From the NCBI GenBank assembly GCA_905250115.1, contig CAJNOI010000008.1, positions 883,822 through 947,821 of the forward strand: a stretch of DNA of 64,000 nucleotides, given 5' to 3'. This DNA comes from Adineta steineri (taxonomy: Eukaryota; Rotifera; Eurotatoria; Adinetida; Adinetidae). The notes under the pieces were generated by a model. It was given only the letters and a program-made list of their open reading frames with translations. It ran no database searches and had not been told where the DNA came from. Positions 28,324-40,802 of the stretch are shown here, piece after piece (within the stretch, counting starts at the first letter, position 1; the number at the start of each line of letters is the position of its first letter). A program made the translations under genes and the position numbers.

Positions 28324-29425
28324 TTGAAAAAATTTCAATAAATCTATTCACCAGATAAAAATTCTGGTACCATCATAAATAATCTATTATTGTCACCTAA
28401 CATAAAGAATGCTTTAGAATTTAACAGTTGTTCTCTTGAAAACTTTCATTTTATAAATGAACTGCACTTGCTAATAACAATTCACACTATCGAAAGTGGG
28501 AATTTTGTAGTTTCAACAATTGTTAAACACTATTAAGTCATCTTATAGATACGAAAATTTATCTTTCTACTCCTTAAAAACAAAGATAGTGTATTAGAGC
28601 TGATATGGTTGAAGTTTGACCATTTTATGAAATATACTAAGTGTGGCCATTATAGATGCCGATAAGCAAGAGAAAAGAATTTCAATTCTATCATATCCAA
28701 ATTTCTTTGAATATATGAAAAGTATAATTCATCTGCAAACTTTGGACTCATCAAACTTTATCATTGCATCCGTTATTATATATATTGAGAGTAAACTATA
28801 TAATCTGATACTTATATATTATTAGAGAAACCAAAGGCTAGTAAAACTATCTCGAATAAATTGCATCCAATTATTAATACACACCAATTATGTAAGAGCG
28901 ACATCAATATCATATAGTGGACAATTTAAAATGAAGCATTATTATCAAGATTGAGCGATTCGTTGACCGATAATATATTGCCAGCCAATATCAAACAAAG
29001 TCTTATAACGTTTCATTTTCTTTTTATGATACGAACAGTTAACTTACTTCCTTCATATTTTCATTCTATATTCATTACTAAGACAAACTCATCAGTTCTA
29101 TATTTTTCTTTTCTCTAATTTATTATTAATATCTTCGTTTAACTCGCCTCTTATTTAATTCTTATGAATTTTAAAGTCTATCTTTTACTGACATCTATCC
29201 TTTTTCTTGATTAGCCTATCTTTTAAAACAGCTGCACTTTGTTCTTAATCCAAGAACAAAAAAAAACAAATCATCTCATCATTTTATTTTCGTTCAAATA
29301 AAACAATGACAAATGAACATTATTTTATTTTATTTCGTTTTATTCATTTAGATATCTTCATTTTCTTTCAATTTGGTGTACAAAGAAAAAATTTTTGCTT
29401 TATATTCTTTTAACAAAAAAAAACA
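28324..29425. other. Intergenic region, nothing supported
   Basis: Contains the short 3' end of the secreted-protein gene (AATAAA 28337-28342) and then AT-rich sequence. The right part, before 29426, is rich in TTTTATTTTATTT and TTTCTTTT runs. I see no ORF with support. Confidence 0.5.
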
Positions 29426-30151
29426 ATGTCTAATAATAATCTTTCAGCAAAAGATGAAGCATTATTAGTACTTGAATATCTTGAAAATGAACGCATGTCA
29501 AATACATTTTTAAATTTTCTTGATGAAAATAAACATCTTCATGAACTTCGTTCACGTCTTTATGCTAATTATGATAATCCTCAACAAATAAATAATAATG
29601 ATGATGATTCAGAAGTTAATGAATTTCAAACATTTTTTAATTTATCAAAAAAACTTGTATCACAATTAAATGATCAACCAACAACATTTTTATCAACTAA
29701 AAGCTCCAATGATTTATTTTTTGATGATGATTTTTTAAATGATTTAATTAGTTATACACCACCAATGGATTGTCAACAAGATTTATCTGATACACCATTA
29801 ATTAATCATGAAAATCAGCATATGAATTCTATAGAACAATTATTTGCTATAGAACATGACACACCATCTCATCAAACAGTGCATGGCACATCTGATACAT
29901 CATCTAATCAAACAGTACACTGTACATCGGATACACCATCTCGATTAACATCATATACAAAATGTATTGTTGTTACACAAGATTTTCTTCAATCCATGTA
30001 TAATCAACAATCAACTGTAACGAATAATAACAATAGTAATAGTAATTCGATTCATAAACCAAAACGTCGTAGACGAAGATTAAAAGTTGGAAAGGAAAAT
30101 TATTCTCAACAACGAAAGATTATGCCAAGAACATCGCCTGAACATCGTTAA
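29426..30151 (+). CDS. Hypothetical nuclear protein with LisH-like N-terminus
   Basis: Single exon, 241 codons, good start context (AAAACAATGTC). Residues about 8-45 (KDEALLVLEYLENERMSNTF then LNFLDENKHLHELRSRL) match the LisH dimerisation pattern: hydrophobic helix, Leu-rich turn, and phenylalanine before an acidic residue. They recall the N-terminus of NPAT-like proteins. The middle is acidic and Asn/Ser-rich. Residues about 145-175 contain three imperfect copies of a unit like DTPSHQTVHGTS. Near the C-terminus KPKRRRRRLKVGK is a strong nuclear localisation signal. A nuclear scaffold or transcription-linked role is likely. Calling it an NPAT homologue would be a guess from the N-terminus alone. 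Confidence 0.75.
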   Translation: MSNNNLSAKDEALLVLEYLENERMSNTFLNFLDENKHLHELRSRLYANYDNPQQINNNDDDSEVNEFQTFFNLSKKLVSQLNDQPTTFLSTKSSNDLFFDDDFLNDLISYTPPMDCQQDLSDTPLINHENQHMNSIEQLFAIEHDTPSHQTVHGTSDTSSNQTVHCTSDTPSRLTSYTKCIVVTQDFLQSMYNQQSTVTNNNNSNSNSIHKPKRRRRRLKVGKENYSQQRKIMPRTSPEHR

Positions 30152-30379
30152 GAAAAATGACTAAAATTGTTTTTTTATTTCAATTTGTAATGATCTCCGA
30201 CTTTATTTCTTCGTTATGCAATAATTGCAGATATAACTTTATTTTTTTCTTTTCTGTATTTTTTTATATTGATTATGTTATGCATTCAGATAGAAATGAA
30301 AATATGAAAGATTGACAAATGTAAATTGTTCCGTTACTTTTTTTTAAACTTACTGATAGATAAATTTTGTTTGTTATCA

Positions 30380-32958
30380 ATGTCGTCAACACTTCGACTT
30401 TGCCTTCATTCATCGATTGTTAAGCGGAGTATGTAATATTTTACCTCAATATTCGTTTCTATCTTTTTGTTCATTTTAGTAACTCCTTCGTTTGCATCGT
30501 CACGTTGGAATTCAACAAAGGCATCAAGTGAAGTAGCACCCAAAAAAATAACTACACATTATACAATCTATCCAAGAGATAAAGATGAACGATGGAAAGG
30601 TAATATTTTCTTTACAATATAATCTACGTACTCATTCATATGGTATTTCATAATTTTTTTATAGATGTTAATATGGAACGTTATGCAGAAGAATATGATG
30701 TAGCAATTGTTGGTGGTGGACCAGATATCCTTTTTTTCAAATGCATATATATATATACAGCGTTTTTTTCTTTTTTGTTTAAACTTGTATATTCTCCTTA
30801 ACTACAGTGTACCAGGTCTTTCAGCTGCAATTAGATTACGACAATTGGCTAAGGAACAAAATAAAGAAATACGAGTGTGTCTTGTTGAAAAAGGTTCAAC
30901 TATTGGTAAGTAATAAAATAATAAATCTTTCGTAAAAATAAATTAATGATTATTTAAGGTGCTCATACATTATCTGGTGCTTGTATTGAATCACGTGCAC
31001 TTGATGAATTGATACCTGATTGGAAAGAAAAAGGTGCTCCATTGGATACTTCAGTAACTAAAGATCGTTTTTATTATCTTACTAAAACTTCAGCAATCCC
31101 TATTCCGGTTATCAAAGGTAACATATTTATTTACTGTTAGTTCTAGAATAAAAATTTTTATTCAAGGACTTCCAATGTATAATCATGGTAATTATCTTGT
31201 TCGTTTGGGTAAAGTAACTGCTTGGCTTGGTGAACAAGCTGAAGCAGCCGGTGTTGAAATGTATCCGGCAACCGCAGCTAGCGAGGTTTATTTTTAATAA
31301 TTATCATACAAATGTTTTAAATAACTCTATATTCGTAGATTTTATATCATGAAGATGGTAGTGTTAAAGGTGTAGCAACAAATGATGTTGGTATTGCAAA
31401 AGATGGTTCACCTAAAGTAATTTATTTTTTCTGAAATTTCATTTCGCTTATATTTTAATTTTATTTATTAAGGACTCATTTGCACGTGGTATGGAATTAC
31501 ATGCAAAATGCACTATTTTTGCTGAAGGTTGTCATGGTCATTTGGCAAAACAACTTTTTAAAAAATTTGATTTAAGAAAAAATTGTGCACCACAAACTTA
31601 TGGAATTGGTTTAAAAGAAATATGGGAAGTTGATAAAAGTAAACATGAACCAGGTCTTATTATACATACAGCTGGTTGGCCAATGGTAAGTAATTTTCTA
31701 AAAAGTATCCTGCTGATAGAATATGTCATAATAAACAATTTAAATCTTCGACAAATATAAAATTATCTTTTAGGATACCCATACATACGGTGGTTCATTT
31801 ATGTATCATATATTAGACAATGGTCAACCATTAGTTCAAGTTGGTTATGTTGTATGTATTATTAATAGAATATAATTTAGTATGATTCATTGTTATTTTA
31901 TTATATGTATATAGGTTGCTCTCGATTATGAAAATCCATATTTAAATCCATATCAAGAATTTCAACGTTTTAAAAATCATCCAAAAATTCGACCAGTATT
32001 TGAAAATGGCAAACGTATTGCTTATGGCGCTCGTGCATTAAATGAAGGAGGTTATCAGGTATTAATAAGTAGTTTAGAATAATTCTGATTTTTGTTAATA
32101 TTTTCTTCTTATTTATTAGGCTATACCACAACTTTCATTCCCTGGTGGTTGTTTAGTTGGATGTAGTCCAGGATTTTTGAATGTTCCTAAAATAAAAGGC
32201 ACACATACAGCAATGAAATCTGCTATGATTGCTGCTGAAACAGTTTTTGATTTATTGAAAAAATCAACTGATGACAATAAATCAAAAGGTTTAGAACCAA
32301 GTGATTATGATAATCGTATTAAAAATAGTTGGATATGGAAAGAATTATATTCTGTACGTAATTTTCGTCCAGCATTTCATACATCATTAGGAGTATTTGG
32401 TGGAATTATTTATTCAGCATTACATTTTGTATTTCGTGGTAAAGAACCATTTACTCTTTCACATGGAAGTAAGTATTTATTTAATTATTTAGTAGATTAT
32501 TTTATTTTCCCATTCGTTTTCATAGAACCTGATCATGCTTGTCTAAAAGAAGCAAAAGATTGTAAACCAATTGAATATCCTAAACCTGATAATGTAGTAA
32601 CATTTGATCTTTTATCAAGTGTTTCATTAACAAATACAAATCATGATAGTGATGAACCACCACATTTAACACTTAAAGATGATAGTATACCAACAAAAGT
32701 TAATTTACCTGTATACGATGGACCAGAGCAACGTTATTGTCCCGCAGGTAAATTTAAAAGTTACATTTATTTTGTATTGTTCTTTGATTCTTCTAAGGTG
32801 TTTATGAATATGTGGAAAATGATTCCGGTGATCGACAATTACAAATTAATGCTCAAAATTGTATCCATTGCAAAACATGTGATATAAAAGATCCGAAACA
32901 AAATATTAACTGGGTTACACCACAAGGTGGAGAAGGTCCAGCTTATAATGGAATGTGA
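30380..32958 (+). CDS. ETFDH: Electron transfer flavoprotein-ubiquinone oxidoreductase
   Basis: Inner-mitochondrial-membrane enzyme passing electrons from ETF to ubiquinone. Thirteen exons: 30380-30428, 30480-30599, 30665-30724, 30813-30905, 30959-31117, 31167-31285, 31339-31416, 31473-31685, 31774-31851, 31915-32058, 32120-32468, 32526-32747 and 32798-32958. They give 614 residues; human ETFDH has 617. The N-terminus is a basic, Ser-rich mitochondrial presequence. The FAD-binding motif is VGGGPAGLSAA. Diagnostic strings are [38 protein letters not shown] and [14 protein letters not shown]. The 4Fe-4S ligands are CPAG and [13 protein letters not shown], four cysteines in all. The intron between exons 3 and 4 is AT-AC. 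AATAAA lies at 33036-33041. Confidence 0.97.
30725..30812 (+). other. U12-type (minor spliceosome) AT-AC intron in ETFDH
   Basis: An 88-nt intron that begins ATATCCTTT, the canonical U12 5' splice site, and ends GTGTAC. A branch-point match TTCTCCTTAAC lies at 30792-30802, with its adenosine about 11 nt from the 3' end. It interrupts the GGGPAGL codons in phase 1: G|CA restores the alanine of the FAD-binding motif. No GT-AG pair at this place restores the conserved protein. All other introns modelled in the window are GT-AG. Confidence 0.92.
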
Positions 32959-35576
32959 ACAACATTTGCATTTTTAATTTTATCATTCTGTAAATTTTTC
33001 AAACTATGTAGTAGAGTTACTTTTCCATTAACAGCAATAAACAAGCTTAAATGACATCTATTTTTTCATGTTTCTTTTCTTTTCAATAGCTACATACATA
33101 TTATATTAGGTAGAAATTGATGCTGTATATTTATCTAAGAAATGAGATACTTAGTGTAATTTATTCTATTTGAATATTAAAAAAACTGGAATTTCTCTTG
33201 AGTGACAGTCAAAATTATCAGATTTTCTAAATGAGAAGTTTTTATGAATCGAGAAATCTTTTTAAATTTGTAGGTATATATTTTTGATTAGTGTTACTAA
33301 GGTTTATACTATAGAGTTTCAAGACTGGCAGTAAAATATGCCTGTTTGAGCTCATAATCTTTCCAAACTAAGTTGGTTGCTGTATCATATATGTAAAATA
33401 GAAATAGTAAAACAAATGATCTATATATGTATATTCATTCTAGTTTTATTCTGACGTGTATGTTATGTAGTACAGATTTCTCTTTCTTTCCTTCTTTTTA
33501 ACAGATATTTTCTTGTTTGTTTACTTTCTTTGCCGTAAGTAGTAATAACTTATCTATTTTTTAAGTGAAGTAAGGCATCTTTTATTATATTTCTTTCTAG
33601 TTTTATTTAGCATAATTTTACAAAAAAAAGTAGTGTCTTTATGTTAGGTTTGCAAATATATTTCTCTATATGTCACTATCAAACAAATCTCGTATCCTAC
33701 GGATTATATGATTAGATGACGATATGCAAGAAGACATTTTACGTATGATGAACTCATTTTTGAGTTTGAGAGAGAATTCTATTGTATAATAACTGTCATA
33801 TGTTAAGCTGAATTAGATTCAAATTACGAATGATGAATTTAAATATAAGTGAAATCGAAGAAGTGGAAGAGAACTGAATCAGTAACTAATATTGTTAGAA
33901 AAGAAAATATTGCAATAGAAAAAGATGATATATATATATAAGTCGTATCGAACTTAACCTATTTGTCAACATTCTTTTCAAAAGAGTGAAGCTATAATAT
34001 TTACTGATTATAATCGTCATATATTTATTTATTTTTCGTTCTGCCTCATTGGTTTCTTCCTCAACACGTCACCTATGTTTGGATTTTGCCTTAATTTCTC
34101 TATGTATCATCTTACCGTCTGTATTACGGTTTTTGGAATTGACCCCAACCATTCTATTCCGATGACCCGCTGGGTATTCCTTGAAGATGTGTGATTCACT
34201 CTCGTATATATAGTCTATAGGTTTTCTTGCATTAAAAGTATATTTTCTGTTCACTTACGACTCATCATCATTATTGACGACAAGTACAAATGATAATAGT
34301 CAATGGAAAACGAAATCTAATTCAGAACTTATGAAAATTAAGAATGATTCATCGAACAACAGTTTATTCACACTGGAATTTTATCAACAAGCTGTTGATA
34401 TAATTATATGTGCGACGTTGAAACGATATTCTAAAAAAAGCAAACAAAAAAATACATATGTGAAAAGTACAGTCAGTAAATAATATAGTTTTATTCTTCT
34501 GAAAAGAACTTCGATACGATATCTATATTTTCCAAAATTTTGTTCCAGAGATTTGATTTGTGAATGTTTTTTTTTTGACAAATCTAACGTCAGTTAAGCT
34601 TTGCTTCAGTGAAGCATATTTAGATTCGTTCCGATGATCTAATCAATTCTTGTATAAATTTAAGAAGAAAAACTGCATTGACTGACAGTCTGAATAGGAA
34701 ATGAATAGATGCATATGTCATATTATATATATGTAAACTACTGATAGTGTCTGAATGAATGTATTATTTTTATTTTCTCGATTAAAACTAATTATCATTT
34801 CTTATATTTTTTGTTAAAAAAACCCAACAATTAAAGCTGTTTTTAAAACTCCATAGTGAGTTAAACAGCAGTAATCATACATAAATTTTGCAGTGAAAAC
34901 TTTTTTTTATCAGCGACACTAAGATAGATTGCATTAGTATATACATTAATGTTGTTTTTTCATCGCGTTTTTAATACGAAGTGTATATGAATATAATGTG
35001 GTATTTATTTTCTCTGTTTTTTTTTAAGTTCTTTTTATAATATTTACTAATGAAAGTAACGGTAAGACATTATGCGTATGACACATTCGTTTTTATTTAG
35101 CGAGTCAATTTAGTTGGAAATTATGTACACAACAAATATTTAGTAAATAATAATTTCGAACATAAAGAATTTTCTTTTTTCGCGGAACTTTAGATTCATC
35201 ATAAAATTGTTGCGAGAATTTTGTTTTATTATAGAAAGAAAGGGAGAACAAACTTCACTTTCCTTTTATAACCAAAAGAGAATATACAACGTAATAAGCA
35301 ACATGTCGTTTTGGTAACCAGCATTATCGGTGCGTTTGACTGTCGTTTCTCTTTCTTCCTCTTTTTTTTAAATAAGCGACATTCGTCGAATAAAAAAAAA
35401 AGAAAAAGGAAAAAAAATCTACTGTAGTCTGGTTATTTTGCAAACATGTTGTTTCAAAACCTGTATAATAAAATTACGTGCGTATTGCGCGCAATAATTA
35501 TAATTTTTGTTAAACGTTTATTACCATTACTTAAAAAATCTAATTTCTATTTTTTAGAAAAAAAAAACCTTCATCC
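32959..35576. other. Intergenic region between ETFDH and the U-box array
   Basis: 2.6 kb, AT-rich. It begins with the ETFDH 3' end (AATAAA 33036-33041). The short ORFs at 34069-34254 (minus) and 34274-34483 (plus) have no recognisable content. A TTTTTTAG acceptor ends at 35556, 20 bases before the first U-box gene's ATG. Its leader exon, or a spliced leader, therefore comes from elsewhere. Confidence 0.5.
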
Positions 35577-37810
35577 ATGTCTGAAACACCTTCGTCTATG
35601 GAAACTGATCAACAAGCAACACACGATCAGGAAAATCCTGCAACTCAACCAGTAGAGGCAGCAGCCGCTTCATCGACATCATCGCCTTCGTCGTCCCCAC
35701 CACCACCACCATCATCAACGCTAACACCACCGCCTCCACCACCACCACCACCATCACACCCACAACCATTTGTAAGACCACCACCTTCTCAATCATTCGA
35801 TCCAGCTGCTGTTTTTTTCGAAGCCTACGATTGTGCTAAATTAAATAATAATTGGAATAAGGTATCTAGTTCATTAATGATACATCCCGAGTGGTTATCA
35901 AGAATTCCAGAAGGTTTGTATTTAGAAAATTTTTTTAATTCATATCATACTAATAAAATATCAATTTTTTTTTCTAGGACGGCGGTGGACAATGTTACAT
36001 CAAATCGTTTTTTCTGGTAATGTCATGCATTTAAATGAAGTTCTTGCATTACAAGCATCGAATCCTCAATTTCGTCTTCTTTGTAAAACATTGGATAATA
36101 AAACAGTTCGTGAAGTAGCTGCTGAACGTGCACATATACATCCTCAGATGATGCGTCGTATTGAAAGATTAGTTGCTGTTGATCAATTATTGAACAATGC
36201 GAAAGATCGTAAATGGGAACTAGTAAAACAATGTATTTCATTACAACCAGATATTGTCAATGAAAAACCACCATATCGTCGATTTTATTTAGCACATCAT
36301 CTTGCTTTTGTCGGAGAACTTGATATATTTAAAGATTTAAGTACAATTTGTCATTTTAAACTTGATTTAGTTGCTGATAATAAAACAATTAGTCAAGTTG
36401 CTCGTGAACATAATCGTATAGCGTTTGCTGAATATATTGAAAGTCTTACTGTAGAATCCGATGAAACGACTGCTAGTAATACTCATGAGGCATCAGGAAC
36501 ACATTCATCAGGAGCGCATTCAACAGGGACACATCATTATAGTCCAGCTTTTTATGATGAAGCTTGTATATCATTTATTCCAGCAAATATCAATGTAGCT
36601 AATTTATTTTTACCAACGAATGATACATTATCATATCCTGGTGGTCATCATTCATTGAATACGAATCATGTTGAAAATATTGATAATGGTTATGCAACAC
36701 ATAGTCTTTATCATGGTCCACATACAACGTTACCAACAACAATGATACATGGAAGTACTTTTGAAGAAGATGAAGAAGTTACTGCTACAAAACCTGTGCA
36801 ACCAAAACCATCTGTACCAGAAATGACCGATGACGAACAAAAAGATTACGAAAAAACAGTCATAAGTAATGTTCAAAAAATGTCTCAACAAAATTTACTT
36901 AATTCAATTACTTGTTGTATTACAAAGGAGATTCTTCGTGATCCAGGTAATTCATCTTTAATCAATTTATACTAGTTTAAAAAAAAACGTTTTTAATGCA
37001 TCATTTAAAATTTATTATCATCCGAAATCATATCTATATGAGAAGAGACAAGGAATGTAATATTAATGAGTTTATATTAATTATAAAATCTTAAAACAAA
37101 GGTAAAGTTGAAAAGACACGCTGACATTTGTAGTTTTATTTTTCTACAAATCCTTTCATATTCTCCGTAATACACTATTTAAACTCATAGCAAATTTATC
37201 TGAATATCTTGTTTTTGCACAATCGAACGTTCTATTTTATGTGCGAAGATTCATATTAAGAAACTCTCAAACATCAAGACGAGTGGCTATTTTAATTCAA
37301 ACAGATGACCAAAATATACGTAGTATTCTATATTTATGACTAAAATGCAATCGGACAATAAATAATATGAATGAACAACAATTATATTGACTAAGCGAAA
37401 AATATAATAATTCAGAAACAATTAAACTAAAGATAAATATTACATTCCAAGGACAACATAGACTTATTTTTTTAGTTCTATACTATATCGTACGGGTTAT
37501 AGGGAAAAGACTATATGCGAAAGAACAGGTGTGGGTATGAGTATGACTAATACACCCACACCCACCCTTGAACGATCAAAAAATGATCATTAATATTTAA
37601 TTGAATTATTTGTTGATTATAGTTGTGGCTGCTGATGGTTTTACATATGAACGAGCAGCAATTTTAAGTTGGTTTGAAACTTCAAATCGTAGTCCAATGA
37701 CAAATCAAGAACTCGATAATCTTGAATTAAAACCAAATTTTGCTATTAAATCAATTCTACAATTGCTTCAAGGAGGAAATACTTCAGATGAAACTGCTAA
37801 AAAAAGTTGA
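35577..37810 (+). CDS. U-box protein, array copy 1 (putative E3 ubiquitin ligase)
   Basis: Three exons, 35577-35913, 35978-36946 and 37623-37810, give 497 residues. The N-terminus is Ser/Pro-rich with long proline runs. Next is a helical repeat-like region shared by all copies of the array: NNNWNKVSSSLMIHPEWLSR, then LHQIVFSGNVMHLNEVLALQ, then VNEKPPYRRFYLAHHLAF. It is ankyrin-like in rhythm but divergent. A His/Ser/Thr-rich linker follows. The C-terminal U-box reads SITCCITKEILRDPVVAADG then FTYERAAILSWFETSNRSPM, the E2-recruiting fold of E3 ligases. A 676-nt intron splits the DP|V valine codon inside the U-box. A TTTTTTAG acceptor lies 20 bases upstream of the ATG. Substrates are unknown. 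Confidence 0.88.
36947..37622. other. Long intron within the U-box codons of copy 1
   Basis: 676 nt, against 56 nt for the equivalent intron in copy 2. It contains a telomere-like patch at about 37527-37570: GTGTGGGTATGAG followed by ATACACCCACACCCACC in opposite orientation, able to form a hairpin. No ORF is supported. Confidence 0.6.
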
Positions 37811-38054
37811 TAATTATCATTGGTGATATACGTGTCAGTATGAAACATTTTTTTCTTTGAACTTCCTTTATATTTTTTTCGTTATTTTTCATATAAAATA
37901 ATGATACTATACCGTTTAATTCACTTGCTGAAAAAGCATATAAACTTATATTTTCTTTTTTTTTGATCAAGCCTGTAATGATTGATTTCTGTAAAAAAAT
38001 ATGTAATTTCTTTTGAATTTCAGATAAGTATTGTTTTTAAAAAACAAAAATACA

Positions 38055-39187
38055 ATGTCTGATGAAGAACTTTTACAAAAAGCTGTTGAATGTGCAAGAA
38101 ATTTTCAAGATTTTCCTCAAGTTCTCATGGCAATTAGTCTTCATCCAGAATGGTTAACTATCATCCCAGAGAATCGAAAATGGGCAATTTTACATCAAAT
38201 TATTTTTTCCGGTGATGTCAATCAACTTGAACAATTACTTGCTTTACAAAAATTGAATAAAAAATTTCGTTTACAAACGAATACACGTCAACAGGAGACA
38301 GTATTAGATATTGCTGCTTTACGTAAAGACGTACCAGATATGTTGAAACGTATTCAACAACTTATTAAACTCGATGAAATGCTTACTTATGCGAGAGATT
38401 GTCAATGGGATAAATGTTATAATATTATTAAAGAAAATCCCAGTTTTGTTAATGAAAAACCGCCCTATCGTCGTTTTTATTTAATTCATCACATAGCTTA
38501 CGCAAATGCTATTAAAGAATATGAAAATATGAAACAAATAAAAGGCTGTAAATTCGATTTAAATCTACGAGCTGATCGAAAGAAAATTAATCTTATTGCT
38601 AAAGAAGGACAACAGTTTGCATTTGCAACATATATTGAAAAAGAATGTCCAAGTTTATTAGAGCAAGATGATCCTGATGATGATAGCATTTATCAGGCAA
38701 CAGACCATGCTATAAAACAAACAGAAATTATAAATACTATGATGGAACAAACGAATATAATTCAAGATTTAGATCAAAATCTTATTGGTGGTCCAACTAA
38801 AAAAAGTCGAGATGAAGTAATGAAATATTTAAATAATTCAAAAACTGATACTGAAATACAAGAAGTAAAAACAAAAGTTGCAAGTTCGAAGGTTGAAGAA
38901 AGCAAACATAAAGAGATTCTTCTTGATAATCTAACGTGTCCACTTACACTTGCTGTTTTTACTGATCCAGGTAAATATTTTTCCATTGACATTTATTTCG
39001 ACTGAAAAAAATGACTGTCAATCTAGTGATTGCTGCAGATGGATTTACCTATGAACGTTCAGCAATTACAAAATGGTTAGAAAAAAATGATAGATCACCG
39101 ATGACAAACCAAAAACTTTCTAATAAAAATCTCAATCCAAATCATATTGTTAAACAAATTATCAGTGCTTTTCAAACAGTACTTTAA
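38055..39187 (+). CDS. U-box protein, array copy 2 (putative E3 ubiquitin ligase)
   Basis: Two exons, 38055-38970 and 39027-39187, give 358 residues. I start at ATG 38055, 31 bases after a TTTCAG acceptor (38018-38023). The same domain order as copy 1 is visible without the proline-rich head: SLHPEWLTIIPENRKWAILH, FSGDVNQLEQLLALQ and VNEKPPYRRFYLIHHIAYAN. A charged, probably coiled linker follows, then the U-box LTCPLTLAVFTDPVIAADGF and TYERSAITKWLEKNDRSPMT. The intron falls in the same valine codon, in the same phase, as in copy 1, so the two share a recent common gene structure. Copies are spaced 150-250 bases apart, as expected for tandem duplication. Role as in copy 1, by inference. Confidence 0.88.
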
Positions 39188-39343
39188 GTATACATATATA
39201 TTACTATGCAACGTTTTACTACTTTAATAGGTAGCACGAATGGCGCATTAGTTTTAGTTTTTATCATACCTGTGATATTAATATTTTATACAGAATGAGA
39301 AAATAATAAGTACTAACCGGCTTTTTAATCTATTTTTTAGATA

Positions 39344-40288
39344 ATGTCTGCGTCTGTTACTAATAATCAGGGACCTTTATCATTCGAAGAAGTCTATGAT
39401 ATAGTAAAACGTAATGACACCGCCAAGTTTGATCTTGTTTATCGAACATTATTAGATAAATCAGAATATTTAACTCTTATACCAAATAATGAAATTTATT
39501 CAATTCTTCATCATATTGTTTCACATGGTGCACTTGATTTATTCAATAAAGTCATAGCTATCCCTAATATACGTGTTATTCTATTAACGAAATCATTAGG
39601 TAAACCAGGAAAAGATATTCTTCAAATAGCAGGTGAAAATCGAACGAAATCGAATAAATACAAACAATTATATCAAACAATTGATCGTCTTGTTCAAATG
39701 GATAAATTTGCTGAGTATGGTAAAAGTAATGAAATAGACGAATGTAAAAAAATGCTTGCATTAGATGAAGATTTAGTCAATCAAAAACCACCATATAGAA
39801 AATATTATTTAATTCATCATTTAGCTTATGCAAATAATAGAGAAGCATTTGATCAACTTCGTGAATTATGTAATTTTGATATGAAATTATTAACAAGCGA
39901 TCAAAAAACAGCATCAGAAGTTGCTTTCCAACAAGTTCATACAGATTTTGCTAATTACCTGGAAACATTATCACCGGAAATGCGTGCTATACGTGAACAA
40001 CATCAAAAAGAAAAACAAGCACAAAATCAAGTACAAATAAAACAGGATGATCGACTTGAAAAACTTCTTATTGAATTAGGTGGAACTAACATGTTAGATC
40101 GTTTTACATGTCCATTAACAAAAGAAATATTTCATGATCCTGTTGTATTAAGTGATGGTTTTACATATGAAAGATCAGCAATACAACAATGGCTTGATTT
40201 AGGCAACCATCGTTCGCCTATGACAAATATAGAATTAACCAATGTTGAACTTGAGAAGTTATTCACAAAACAACGTAGAATTTCATAG
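39344..40288 (+). CDS. U-box protein, array copy 3, intronless
   Basis: One uninterrupted 314-codon exon. A TATTTTTTAG acceptor ends at 39340, three bases before the ATG, which suggests a leader is spliced on just before it. The shared N-terminal region is more diverged here: YLTLIPNNEIYSILHHIVSH and VNQKPPYRKYYLIHHLAYAN. A Gln/Lys-rich helix (about residues 215-240) links to the U-box DRFTCPLTKEIFHDPVVLSD and GFTYERSAIQQWLDLGNHRS. The intron that splits the U-box valine codon in copies 1 and 2 is absent. The C-terminus after the U-box is shorter (ends KQRRIS). Function is inferred from the U-box only. Confidence 0.87.
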   Translation: MSASVTNNQGPLSFEEVYDIVKRNDTAKFDLVYRTLLDKSEYLTLIPNNEIYSILHHIVSHGALDLFNKVIAIPNIRVILLTKSLGKPGKDILQIAGENRTKSNKYKQLYQTIDRLVQMDKFAEYGKSNEIDECKKMLALDEDLVNQKPPYRKYYLIHHLAYANNREAFDQLRELCNFDMKLLTSDQKTASEVAFQQVHTDFANYLETLSPEMRAIREQHQKEKQAQNQVQIKQDDRLEKLLIELGGTNMLDRFTCPLTKEIFHDPVVLSDGFTYERSAIQQWLDLGNHRSPMTNIELTNVELEKLFTKQRRIS

Positions 40289-40802
40289 AGAATAAATTTT
40301 AAGGTAAGAATAAAATAATCACGACAGTTTGTGAATAAATTTAGTACCTAATTCAGTTCTAAAACATATATTGAATGAAATTTCTGAAAAACAGAAAAAA
40401 TAACAATATGATTGATAATTTTTTTTATTAAAATCTACCCAAGACTTCGGTTACATTAATAAATTTATATTTTATACATAGTATTTTTTAGGTTTCAGAT
40501 AACATTAAATGATGTACTTACATATGATCAAGTCTATTAAATGGTAAAACATAGTTATATCAATGATTAATCCATATGGAATCAAATATATGTATATATA
40601 CTTCATAATTTAAATAATTTATTTTATATAACATCGATCCATCGTTAGTCTATTGGGTATTAAATAATTTATGATGAAAATTTCAAATTAATATAACACA
40701 TCCAAGCGATATCTATAAAACAAAAAAAACGTTGTTCAGTACATATATCGAACATTTATTTGCACAAGAGTATATACATTACTTAATTTATTAGATAATT
40801 AA
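40289..40802. other. Spacer between copy 3 and the degenerate copy
   Basis: About 500 AT-rich bases with no ORF. It may include decayed 5' sequence of the pseudogene that follows, but I can recognise none of it. Confidence 0.5.

Noticed and set aside
34069-34483. Short ORFs on both strands between ETFDH and the U-box array
   Set aside because: About 60-70 codons, no domain, no splice partners, and overlapping another chance ORF on the opposite strand.
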